Source of the DNA: a bacterium
GTDB taxonomy: Bacteria; Vulcanimicrobiota; Vulcanimicrobiia; Vulcanimicrobiales; SCRA01
Direction of reading: 5' to 3'
Length of the DNA stretch: 60,848 bases
Assembly (NCBI GenBank): GCA_004297985.1
Contig: SCRA01000005.1
Coordinates: 1 to 60,848 of the forward strand
Under the pieces are notes generated by a model. That model ran no database searches and had not been told where the DNA came from. It saw nothing but the letters and a program-made list of their open reading frames with translations. Below, piece by piece: positions 44,096 to 50,855 of the stretch (positions are counted from its first letter, which is position 1; every line of letters begins with the position of its first letter). The translations under genes were made by a program, and so were the position numbers.

Positions 44096-45361
44096 ATGGC
44101 CGCCCGCGCCGGCACGGCCCGTGACGTGCGTCTCGGCCTGGGCCCGAACGCGTGGCAGTTCGCGTTGCTCGCCCTCGACAACGTCTTCGTCGGGATGGTG
44201 GTTGGCAGCGAGCGCACCGTCGTTCCTCTGCTGGGCCGGCAGAGCTTCGCCGTCGGCTCGCTCAGCGTGCTCCTTGCGTTCATCGTCGCCTTCGGCCTCG
44301 TCAAGGGTCCGCTCAACCTCGTCGCCGGGCGGCTCGCCGACCGCTGGGGCCGGCGCCCCGTCTTGCTTCTCGGATGGCTCTGCGGCGTTCCGGTCCCGTG
44401 GATGTTGCTGGCCGCTCCGTCGTGGGGATGGGTGATCGCAGCCAACCTGTTGCTCGGGGCAAACCAGGGCTTCGCCTGGTCTATGACGGTGACCAGCAAG
44501 ATCGATCTCGTCGGCCCGCGCCAGCGCGGCCTCGCCCTCGGCGTCAACGAGTTCTCCGGCTACCTCGGCGTCGCGCTCGCAAGCGCGATCACCGGCGCTT
44601 TGGCCGCATCGTACGGCCTGCGTCCCGTTCCGTTCATCTTTGCCGGCGCCGTCGCATTGATCGGCCTGCTGCTGGTGGCCGCTATCCGTGAGACGACCCC
44701 GCACGTACGGCTCGAAGCATCGCTCGGTGGTCACGACGCGGACGCTGCCAGGCCGAGTCTTCGTCACGTCTTTGCGCTCGTGACTTGGCGGAACGCCACC
44801 TTGCGCGCCTGCAGCCAGGCCGGATTCGCCAACAAGTTCAGCGACACGGCGGTCTGGGCGCTCGTGCCGATCGCCATGGCGGCGCAGGGCTATCGCGTTG
44901 GCGTCGTCGGGCTCGTGGCCGGCCTCTACGCGCTCTCGTGGGGCAGCGCGCAGTTGTTCGCCGGATGGCTCTCCGATCACGCCGGGCGTAAGCCGCTGAT
45001 CGTTGCGGGCCTGGTCCTGAACGGCGCGGGGCTGCTCGAGGCCGCCGTCGCGCACGCCGAGCTGACCTGGATCGCGGCGGCGTTCACCATGGGCCTCGGC
45101 ACCGCGCTGCTCTACCCCGTCTTGCTCGCCGCCGTCAGCGACGTTGCCGATCCCCCCTCGCGTGGCACGGCGCTCGGCGTCTATCGCCTCTGGCGAGACG
45201 GCGGATACGCCGTTGGCGGCGTCGTGGTCGGGGTCGTCGCCGGTCGCCTGCATCCCGACGGTGCATTCCTCGCGCTAGCGTTGCTGTTGCTGCTCTCGGC
45301 GCTGGCCACGCTTGCGTGGATGACGGAGACGCACGCGCCGCGACGCTCAATGCGTCATTAG
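44096..45361 (+). CDS. MFS transporter linked to the ArsR-rhodanese regulator
   Basis: A 421-residue, 12-segment major-facilitator protein. The loop 2-3 motif appears as GRLADRWGRRPV and again as GWLSDHAGRKPL in the second half; FSGYLGVALASAITG lies in the middle. Start ATG 44096 follows the regulator stop; an in-frame ATG at 44063 would overlap it. The family members coupled to ArsR-rhodanese genes are presumed efflux pumps for a toxic anion or thiol compound. Substrate unknown. Confidence 0.88.
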   Translation: MAARAGTARDVRLGLGPNAWQFALLALDNVFVGMVVGSERTVVPLLGRQSFAVGSLSVLLAFIVAFGLVKGPLNLVAGRLADRWGRRPVLLLGWLCGVPVPWMLLAAPSWGWVIAANLLLGANQGFAWSMTVTSKIDLVGPRQRGLALGVNEFSGYLGVALASAITGALAASYGLRPVPFIFAGAVALIGLLLVAAIRETTPHVRLEASLGGHDADAARPSLRHVFALVTWRNATLRACSQAGFANKFSDTAVWALVPIAMAAQGYRVGVVGLVAGLYALSWGSAQLFAGWLSDHAGRKPLIVAGLVLNGAGLLEAAVAHAELTWIAAAFTMGLGTALLYPVLLAAVSDVADPPSRGTALGVYRLWRDGGYAVGGVVVGVVAGRLHPDGAFLALALLLLLSALATLAWMTETHAPRRSMRH

Positions 45362-45412
45362 TCATTCGCCCATCGTGCCGCGGTAGCGAAATGGTGCCCT
45401 GCGAAGCAGCCT

Positions 45413-45721
45413 CTACTTGCCGGAAGAACCAGGTTCCGCTGAGCGCATCGGCGACGGGGATGCCGTCTGTCCGGACATCGAGGAGTCCATCGCGTGGTTC
45501 ATCTTGACGCATGTGTCCACGGGATCACCACCCATCATCATCTCCGTCATACCGCTCCCCATGCCGGTGCCCGTGCTGTTACCCATACGGTGCATCGGCT
45601 GCGAAGACGCGGCGGGAGTAGGTGTGGGCTCGGCGCTCGCTTCCCGCGCGAATCCAACCGTGGCCATGATCCCCAAGAGCGCGGCGATCACCGCGATCAG
45701 ACGAACTGTTGCTTTCATCAT
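45413..45721 (-). CDS. Small secreted Met-rich protein
   Basis: A 102-residue protein with a signal peptide (VIAALLGIMATVGFAREASA) and a low-complexity mature part rich in Met, Gly, Ser and Thr (MGNSTGTGMGSGMTEMMMGGD), with one Cys. No family is recognised. The Met clusters suggest periplasmic Cu(I)/Ag(I) binding. It is transcribed divergently from the OmpR/histidine-kinase pair with 79 bp between, so it may be a target of that system. Confidence 0.6.
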   Translation of the reverse strand: MMKATVRLIAVIAALLGIMATVGFAREASAEPTPTPAASSQPMHRMGNSTGTGMGSGMTEMMMGGDPVDTCVKMNHAMDSSMSGQTASPSPMRSAEPGSSGK

Positions 45722-45800
45722 GCTCCCATCCTAGCGTGTGGTTATGGAAACGGTATGGAGGTAACGGGAACACTGTGGCGAGCACGCGAACCCGCGCCTC

Positions 45801-46466
45801 ATGCCGCACGTGCTCTTGGTCGAGGACGATCCGTCTGTGTATGATGCGATCGCGCCCTACGCCAGCCGTGAACGGTGGAAATTTGACTGGACCCGCTCGG
45901 TTGCGGAGGCGACGAAGGCCATCGAAACGTCGGCTCCGGATGCCGTATTACTCGATCGTGGGCTGCCTGGTGTGGCTGGCGATGCCTTGGCCGGCAAGCT
46001 AGGCCGACTGGGAGTGCCCTTTCTGATGCTTACCGCGCGGGCCGAGGAGCTGGACCGGCTGACGGGATTCGACCTTGGAGCTGACGACTACGTGGTCAAG
46101 CCGTTCAGCGTGCCAGAGCTGATACGCCGGGTTGGCGTCGTCCTGCGGCGGCGGGGATCGCCGCGCCTGCGCTTGCGGAGGAGTGTCGAGCTCGACCGCG
46201 AGGCACGCCTCGCCCGAGTGGCCGGTATGGGCGTATCTCTCACCTCCACGGAGTATGCTCTTCTCGAGCGGCTGGCGCTCTCTCCCGGCCGGGTCTACAC
46301 CCGCAGAGAGCTTGCCACCCTGCTCGACCTGGATCTCGACACATCGGAGCGGACGATCGACTCCCACGTGAAGAACATCCGTAAGAAACTCCGCGCCGCC
46401 GGCGCGACGCCGCCGCTGATCGAGACGGTCGTGGGCGTCGGCTACGTGATGCGAGAGGAACGATGA
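45801..46466 (+). CDS. OmpR-family response regulator
   Basis: A 221-residue response regulator. The receiver has the acidic pair in VEDDPSVYD, the phospho-acceptor Asp52 (AVLLDRGLPG), Thr78 in MLTAR and Lys100 in VVKPF. The C-terminal winged helix is of the OmpR/PhoB type (LTSTEYALLERLALSPGRVYTRRELATLL, RTIDSHVKNIRKKL). It is coupled by ATGA to the kinase gene. Confidence 0.92.
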   Translation: MPHVLLVEDDPSVYDAIAPYASRERWKFDWTRSVAEATKAIETSAPDAVLLDRGLPGVAGDALAGKLGRLGVPFLMLTARAEELDRLTGFDLGADDYVVKPFSVPELIRRVGVVLRRRGSPRLRLRRSVELDREARLARVAGMGVSLTSTEYALLERLALSPGRVYTRRELATLLDLDLDTSERTIDSHVKNIRKKLRAAGATPPLIETVVGVGYVMREER

Positions 46467-47527
46467 CGCTCGCCGGACGAGTTGGCTTGGCTTGCGCCTC
46501 GGTCATGGCTGCCGGGATGGTCGTGGCAGGATTGGCAACGCGCGCAGCTATCTCTCGCTCGCTCGAACCCTTTGCACAGCATTTCCTGATGATGCAGCGG
46601 ATGATGGGTTGGGGGCCGGATATCCAACATATCCTTGCCGCGGCCGATCGGGCGCTGATGCTCTGGATGACCATCTCCATCGTCGTCGGCTGTCTCATCG
46701 CCTGGCTGGTTGGCTTGGATCTTTCGCGTTCGGTGGTCACCCTCCGCCGCGGCCTCGACCGGTTCGCTCAGGGGCATCTCACGACGACGATCGCCTCTCG
46801 CGGGCCCGCAGAGCTCCGCGCCATCGCAGAGAGCGCCAATCGCATGGCGCGGCAACTCCATCGCGCGCAACAAATCGAGCGCGAGCTCGTTGCCGGCGTC
46901 GCACACGACCTTGCTCATCCGATGACGGCGATGCGCGGGACGCTCGAGGGCGTCCGCGATGGCTTGATCGATCCATCGAATGCGCAGACGACTAGCCGCC
47001 TCCTCACGGACCTCGAGGCGCTCGAGGAGACGCTCGCGGATCTGCGCGACGTCGCCGCTGTCGAGGTAGGCCGCATCCGTCTCTCGTTCGACGATGTCGA
47101 TGTCGAGCGCGCTGCCGCGAGCGTTCGTGACGCATATGCCGACCTGGCGGCGCGAAAGGGCATCGCACTCGAGTTTGCAGGGAGTGGAAGTGCCCTCGTG
47201 CGCACGGACGAGAGACGGTTGCGCCGAGTTCTTGCCAACCTCGTCGTGAACGCGCTACAAGCGACGTCTCCCGGCGGCCGCGTACGTGTCGGAACACGAG
47301 TGGATGGCGGGCATGCTGGTGTTTTCGTCGAGGATGCCGCGGGCGCAGAGGCCAGCACGCGCATCCGCTCTGCATTGGAGGACGGCGCCGGCAGCGGTTT
47401 AGGGCTGCGCGTGGTGAGCGTCTTGTCGTTGGCCTTACATGCGGAAGTCAACGTGCGTCAAGGTAACGCCGGCGCCGTCGTGGAGATTCGACTCGCCAAC
47501 GAGCGGCCCGCAGCCGTGTCGGTCTGA
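46463..47527 (+). CDS. Sensor histidine kinase with Met-rich periplasmic loop
   Basis: A 354-residue kinase: TM1 (residues about 7-27), a short periplasmic loop, TM2 (about 65-85), HAMP, H-box AHDLAHP with His148, N-box LANLVVNALQA and G2 box SGLGLRVVSVL. The G1 region (VFVEDAAGA) lacks a clear DxGxG, so ATP binding may be atypical. The loop holds HFLMMQRMMGWGPDIQH, clustered Met and His, suggesting direct Cu/Ag sensing as in CusS-like kinases. The adjacent Met-rich secreted protein supports that idea. Confidence 0.88.
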   Translation: MTLAGRVGLACASVMAAGMVVAGLATRAAISRSLEPFAQHFLMMQRMMGWGPDIQHILAAADRALMLWMTISIVVGCLIAWLVGLDLSRSVVTLRRGLDRFAQGHLTTTIASRGPAELRAIAESANRMARQLHRAQQIERELVAGVAHDLAHPMTAMRGTLEGVRDGLIDPSNAQTTSRLLTDLEALEETLADLRDVAAVEVGRIRLSFDDVDVERAAASVRDAYADLAARKGIALEFAGSGSALVRTDERRLRRVLANLVVNALQATSPGGRVRVGTRVDGGHAGVFVEDAAGAEASTRIRSALEDGAGSGLGLRVVSVLSLALHAEVNVRQGNAGAVVEIRLANERPAAVSV

Positions 47528-47538
47528 TCCCTACCAGG

Positions 47539-47570
47539 AAAAAAGAGCGGAGCAGCGCGCCGCGCCGCTC
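47539..47570 (-). terminator. Rho-independent terminator of the metal/thiol operon
   Basis: On the minus strand, GAGCGG (47570-47565), a G/C-rich loop able to pair further, and CCGCTC (47550-47545) form a hairpin immediately followed by six U (47544-47539). The stem overlaps the TGA stop of the reductase gene. It is a good intrinsic terminator. The convergent histidine-kinase gene ends at 47527. Confidence 0.75.
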
Positions 47571-48999
47571 AATGTGCCATGCGCGCAGGGAGGTCGGTAA
47601 GCAGCTCCTCGAAGGCGGACTGCACGCCCTCGGCAAGCGTGGGATGAATGAAGACGGCGTCGAGGATCGGTTGCGGAGAGCGGCTCTTCGTGGCCATCGC
47701 GGTCGCCACCACGTGCACGATCTCGCCGGCGTTCGGGCCGAAGAGATGCGCGCCGAGGATGGCGCCGCTGGTTTTGTCGGCCAGCACCTTGATGATGCCG
47801 TCGCGCTCTCCCATCGCCCGGGCCCGGCCGATCTTGGCGAAGGGATAGGTGGCCACGGCCGGATCGAAGCCGCTGGCGCGCGCCTCCGCCTCGGTCAGCC
47901 CCACGCGGGCGACTTCGGGCTCGGTGAAGACCGCGCCGGGAATCACCGTGGGGTCGAAGCGCTCGCTTGCCCCGCTGCTCGCGTTGCGCGCGGCGATGCC
48001 GCCCTCCGTGACCGCGACGTGCGTGTAGAACTGGCTGCCGCTGGTGTGGCCGATCGCGTCGCCGATCGCGAAGACTCCGTCCGCGCTCGTGCGCATGGTG
48101 GGATCGACGTCGATCCACCCGGCGGCAGTCGTCGCGATCCCGGCGTGCGCAACGTCCAGCGCCGCGGCGTTGGGCTCGCGCCCGATGGCCAAGAGCACTT
48201 CGTCGGCGGGGAAGCGCCGCTCGCGTCCGTCGACCGTCGCAATCACGATGCGCGGTGCGTCTCCGTCGCCGGTCTGCCCTCGCTCCATGCGCAACACGTT
48301 CGCGCGCGGCACCATCTCCAGCCCCTCCCGGGCCAGGTACGCCGTGAGCGCGGCACCGATATCGGGATCCTCGTGCGGCAGCACTCGATCGCCGCGGAAG
48401 AGCACCGTGACCGCACTGCCGAAGCGTGCGAACATCTGCGCGAACTCCATGCCGATCGGCCCCGCGCCGACGACCACCAAGCGGCGCGGCAGTCGCGGGA
48501 GCTCCATGATCGAGGCGTTGGTGAGATAGCCGGCCTCTCGCGCGCCGGGGATCGCCGGCGTCACGGGGCGAGAGCCCGTGGCCACGATGACCGAAGCCGC
48601 GGAGAGTTGGCGCCCGTCGTCGAGAGCGATCGTGCGGGCGTCCGCGAAACGCGCCTCTCCGCGAATGAGATCGAGGTGCTCGGCATGTTCGAGCGAGTGC
48701 GTCAGGCGGCCGACCACATCGGCCACCACCGCGTCCTTGCGTGCGATCACCTGCGGAAAGTCGACGCTCACGCCGTGCACGGAGAAGCCGAAGGCGGCGT
48801 TCTCCGGGCGGCGCGCCAGGTGGATCAGTTCGGCGGTCCTGACCAGGGCCTTGGTGGGGATGCACCCCACGTTCATTCAGGTGCCGCCGATCTTCGCGCG
48901 CTCCACCAGCGCAACGCGCATGCCTTGTTCGGCGGCGGTGAAGGCGGTCGAGACGCCACCCATCCCCGCCCCGATGACGATCAGGTCGTAACGATCCAC
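47569..48999 (-). CDS. Flavoprotein disulfide reductase (MerA/dihydrolipoamide dehydrogenase-like) with in-frame TGA at redox Cys: candidate selenoprotein
   Basis: One frame from GTG 48999 (AAGGA upstream) to TGA 47571 encodes 476 residues if the internal TGA at 48879-48877 is read through. It has FAD motif YDLIVIGAGMGG, then IGGT-[TGA]-MNVGCIPTKAL. The family motif is GGTC-x-N-x-GC, so the TGA takes the place of the first redox Cys (position 41); Cys46 is intact. Downstream motifs are all normal: NAD(P) Rossmann VVVGAGPIGMEFAQMF, VFAIGDAIGH, FTEPEVARVGLT and the His-Glu dyad IHPTLAE. No frameshift or other stop occurs. The HPT..E dyad and missing C-terminal CC pair separate it from true MerA. 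Selenocysteine is the favoured reading; mutation or error is the alternative. It is the last gene of a metal/thiol operon. Confidence 0.78.
48835..48850 (-). promoter_or_regulatory. Candidate bacterial SECIS hairpin after the in-frame TGA
   Basis: In the mRNA, bases 29-44 ... counted from the base after the TGA the loop falls at +33 to +36. GGCCCU (48850-48845) can pair with AGGACC (48840-48835) with one C-A mismatch, closing an apical loop GGUC (48844-48841). Bacterial SECIS elements lie just downstream of the UGA in coding sequence and usually carry a G at the start of a small apical loop, with GU important for SelB; this fits. The stem is short, so the prediction is tentative. Confidence 0.4.
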
Positions 49000-49018
49000 G
49001 TTGTTGTCCTTCTTGTTG

Positions 49019-49576
49019 TTACGGATGCGCGGCAAAGGTGGCGATTCGGGACCAGGTCGCGGCTGGAGCGCCGTCGGTGCCAACGATTCGTCCCCGCGCG
49101 TCGACGAGGTAATAGAGGTCCGGGTACGCGTGCGGGTCGAGCGCGCGCGTCTGCGCTTCGGTGGCCTCGCCCCAGTACCAATTGGGCGACGCGGCCGCCA
49201 TCCCGGCGGCTTTGCGAAACGCGGCCAGCGGAGGGCCCGGATACCCGAGGTCCTGTGCGACTTCCAACTGGACGACGCTGATGCCGCGCGCGCGCAGTTC
49301 GGCGATATGTTGTGCCACGACGGCGGTGCCGCCTTGGCAGGAGGAGCACCAGGTAGCCATCAGCCACAGGACGTAGGGGCGGCCACGAAGCGCCGCGGGC
49401 GTCAGAACCTTACCGTCGATCAAGCGATAGCTGAACGGCGGCACGGAAGCGCCCACGGAGAGATCGCCCGACGCGGCGGCGGATTGCGGGAACCAGACCG
49501 CTAGGGCCAGGAGCATACCGGCGAACACGAGGCAGCACGCGTGCAGCCGGCGGCTTATGAGATTGGTCATGGTCAT
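49019..49576 (-). CDS. TlpA-like periplasmic thioredoxin-family protein
   Basis: A 185-residue exported thioredoxin-fold protein: signal peptide or anchor (CLVFAGMLLALAVWFPQSAAA), then the redoxin start (VGASVPPFSYRLIDGKVLTPAALRGRPYVLWLMATWC) with active site C77-SS-C80. The cis-Pro region appears as YPDLYYLVDARGRI. Its ATGA overlap with the upstream membrane-protein gene and 19-bp gap to the reductase gene show they are one operon. It likely exchanges disulfides outside the membrane with the CC-containing membrane proteins. Confidence 0.85.
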   Translation of the reverse strand: MTMTNLISRRLHACCLVFAGMLLALAVWFPQSAAASGDLSVGASVPPFSYRLIDGKVLTPAALRGRPYVLWLMATWCSSCQGGTAVVAQHIAELRARGISVVQLEVAQDLGYPGPPLAAFRKAAGMAAASPNWYWGEATEAQTRALDPHAYPDLYYLVDARGRIVGTDGAPAATWSRIATFAAHP

Positions 49577-50112
49577 CGTTTCTCCGCCGCGAGCGCGCAG
49601 CCAGACGTGAAGTTGTAAGCGGCAAGCCAGACCGAGAGCAACACCAAGCCGATCGACACGGAGACGAACGCCGCAGCGTGCAGGGCGAAGAACGCCTGGA
49701 AGACGCCGCTCGTACGGAAGATCGTCGGTGCCGAGACGCCGAGTGCCGCCAAGACGAGCGGAATCACGGGCGTGCAGCAGAGACTGCTGGGGAGCAGGCT
49801 AGCGACCAAGCCGCCGATACCCAGCGCCCCCGCCCCTTTGCGTAGCCCGCCGTTACCGCCGGCGGCCGCCGCATTCATCGCGATCACGAGGGCGAAGCCA
49901 TAGCCCAGAAGCACAGACGCCAGTACCTGCCACGGCGTAAGAAAGCGCAGAGCGGCGAATGAAAGAGCACCGAGCGTCCCGGCGGGCAGCGCGACGACGT
50001 AGAAAAACGAGATCAGGCTGCCCAACACCAACACGATCACCAGCGTTCGCGCAAGCGCCGGGCGGGAAAACGTCGTGGTCAGGGCCAGGATCAATCGTTG
50101 CATTGGGAGCAT
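49573..50112 (-). CDS. Polytopic membrane protein with vicinal Cys pair
   Basis: A 179-residue membrane protein with about four or five hydrophobic segments. A Cys pair, C112-C113, occurs in SSLCCTPVIPLVLAALG, a CCxP arrangement seen in mercury-transport MerT/MerF proteins and related thiol carriers; C172 is near the C-terminus. The start ATG 50112 lies 2 bp after the stop of the MerF-like gene (ATG 50103 is an alternative). Homology to a named family is not certain. A role in moving a thiophilic metal or thiol electrons across the membrane is inferred from the motif and operon. Confidence 0.7.
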   Translation of the reverse strand: MLPMQRLILALTTTFSRPALARTLVIVLVLGSLISFFYVVALPAGTLGALSFAALRFLTPWQVLASVLLGYGFALVIAMNAAAAGGNGGLRKGAGALGIGGLVASLLPSSLCCTPVIPLVLAALGVSAPTIFRTSGVFQAFFALHAAAFVSVSIGLVLLSVWLAAYNFTSGCALAAEKR

Positions 50113-50114
50113 CG

Positions 50115-50387
50115 CTACGGGTCGAGCGGGTGGCGCTGCACGGGCCAAGCTGACCGCGCCGCGGGAGAGCACCTACGGCGCGTGCGCCATACGAGCCACG
50201 TTGCAGCGGCGCCGCAGAAGACGAGAGCCGCGATCGCGGGCACCGCGATGCGTGTACCGTACGCGCTTATCGTGCCGAGCCCGACCAAGAGACCGCTAGC
50301 GAGCAGCAGTGGGCCCAGGCAGCACGTGGCGGCCGCGAGCACGGCGAGTGCGACGACGGCTCCGTCCAGGATGCCCCCCGCCTTCAC
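50115..50387 (-). CDS. MerF/MerT-like small metal-transport membrane protein
   Basis: A 90-residue protein with two membrane segments. The first contains C22-C23 in ATCCLGPLLLASGLLVGLG, closely resembling the Hg(II)-binding TM1 of MerT/MerF; a third Cys is in TM2 (LVFCGAAATW) and a fourth after it. The GTG start (50387) overlaps the regulator stop as GTGA. The longer open frame upstream is noise. The size and two TM segments favour MerF over three-TM MerT. Confidence 0.72.
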   Translation of the reverse strand: MKAGGILDGAVVALAVLAAATCCLGPLLLASGLLVGLGTISAYGTRIAVPAIAALVFCGAAATWLVWRTRRRCSPAARSAWPVQRHPLDP

Positions 50388-50758
50388 GATGGCTCCCCCA
50401 CAGCCGGGAGCCGGGTGCACGCGGCGATGTGCGAGGCGTTGTCCGCCACCACCGCTTGTGCAAGCTGGAGGATCTTGCGGATTCGGCGGTCGGTCAGCCG
50501 GTAGAGGACCGTTCGCCCACGGCGTTCCGTATCCACGTAGCCGCACCACCGCAGACAGGCCAAGTGGTTGCTGACGCGGCTTTGCGACATGCCGAGATAG
50601 GCGACGATCTCACCCACCGCTCGCGGCCCGTCCAGCAGAAAGCGTATGATGCGTAAGCGCGTGGGGTCGGCAAAGCCGCTCATGAACTTGGCGTACACGA
50701 GATCGGCGACGTCTTCACGTGCCTCCGCTGCTGCAGGACGAAGCTTGGCGGTGCCCAT
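50384..50758 (-). CDS. ArsR-family metal sensor, CmtR-like
   Basis: A 124-residue ArsR/SmtB repressor. The winged helix is ADPTRLRIIRFLLDGPRAVGEIVAYLGMSQSRVSNHLACLRWCGYV. Two Cys, C68 and C72, sit in the recognition helix as ACLRWC, and a third, C115, lies in the C-terminal tail. This is the Cys set known from CmtR (Cd/Pb sensor: C57, C61, C102), and some ArsR-type mer regulators are built similarly. It heads the five-gene operon, with a perfect palindrome ten bases upstream of the start. Expected inducers are Cd, Pb or Hg. Confidence 0.88.
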   Translation of the reverse strand: MGTAKLRPAAAEAREDVADLVYAKFMSGFADPTRLRIIRFLLDGPRAVGEIVAYLGMSQSRVSNHLACLRWCGYVDTERRGRTVLYRLTDRRIRKILQLAQAVVADNASHIAACTRLPAVGEPS

Positions 50759-50767
50759 GGAGATTAA

Positions 50768-50779
50768 ATATCATGATAT
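50768..50779. promoter_or_regulatory. ArsR-type operator of the metal/thiol operon
   Basis: ATATCATGATAT is a perfect 12-bp palindrome ten bases upstream of the ArsR start (50758), within an A/T-rich island (TTAAATATCATGATATCGTGTTATAT). It is suited to autorepression by the adjacent ArsR protein. Confidence 0.7.
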
Positions 50780-50804
50780 CGTGTTATATGTCAAGCGCGC
50801 CTAT

Positions 50805-50818
50805 GTAAGCTCGCTTAC
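50805..50818. promoter_or_regulatory. Crp/Fnr-type operator GTAAG-N4-CTTAC
   Basis: GTAAGCTCGCTTAC is a 5-4-5 inverted repeat, the geometry of Crp/Fnr operators (compare TTGAT-N4-ATCAA). It lies 37 bp before ATG 50856 of a Crp/Fnr-family gene. The same arms recur at 59792-59805. Confidence 0.55.
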
Positions 50819-50855
50819 GGCGGGCGCGTTCGCCACGCGCCTACCCTTGGGGTCG

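Noticed and set aside
48854-48870. The strong GUGGGG/CCCCAC hairpin as the SECIS element
   Set aside because: Its loop is only about 12 bases from the TGA, closer than bacterial SECIS loops usually are, and the codons for NVGCIPT largely force the pairing.
47569-48999. TGA read as tryptophan by a changed genetic code
   Set aside because: Many other genes in the window end in TGA at normal lengths, and Trp does not fit the GGTCxNxGC column.
47569-48999. Calling the reductase a bona fide mercuric reductase (merA)
   Set aside because: It lacks the C-terminal vicinal Cys pair and the N-terminal HMA domain and keeps the HPT..E dyad typical of lipoamide dehydrogenase/glutathione reductase; only the operon context is mer-like.
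48877-49083. Treating the reductase as two genes (a short N-terminal peptide and a protein starting at MNVGCIPTK)
   Set aside because: The split would put the FAD-binding half and catalytic half on separate peptides and leave no ribosome site before the second ATG; the frame is continuous.
47572-49281. A 569-codon open frame on the plus strand opposite the disulfide reductase and TlpA-like genes
   Set aside because: It is antisense to well-conserved protein motifs, is Arg/Gly/His-rich without any family motif, and arises from the high G+C third positions of the minus-strand genes.
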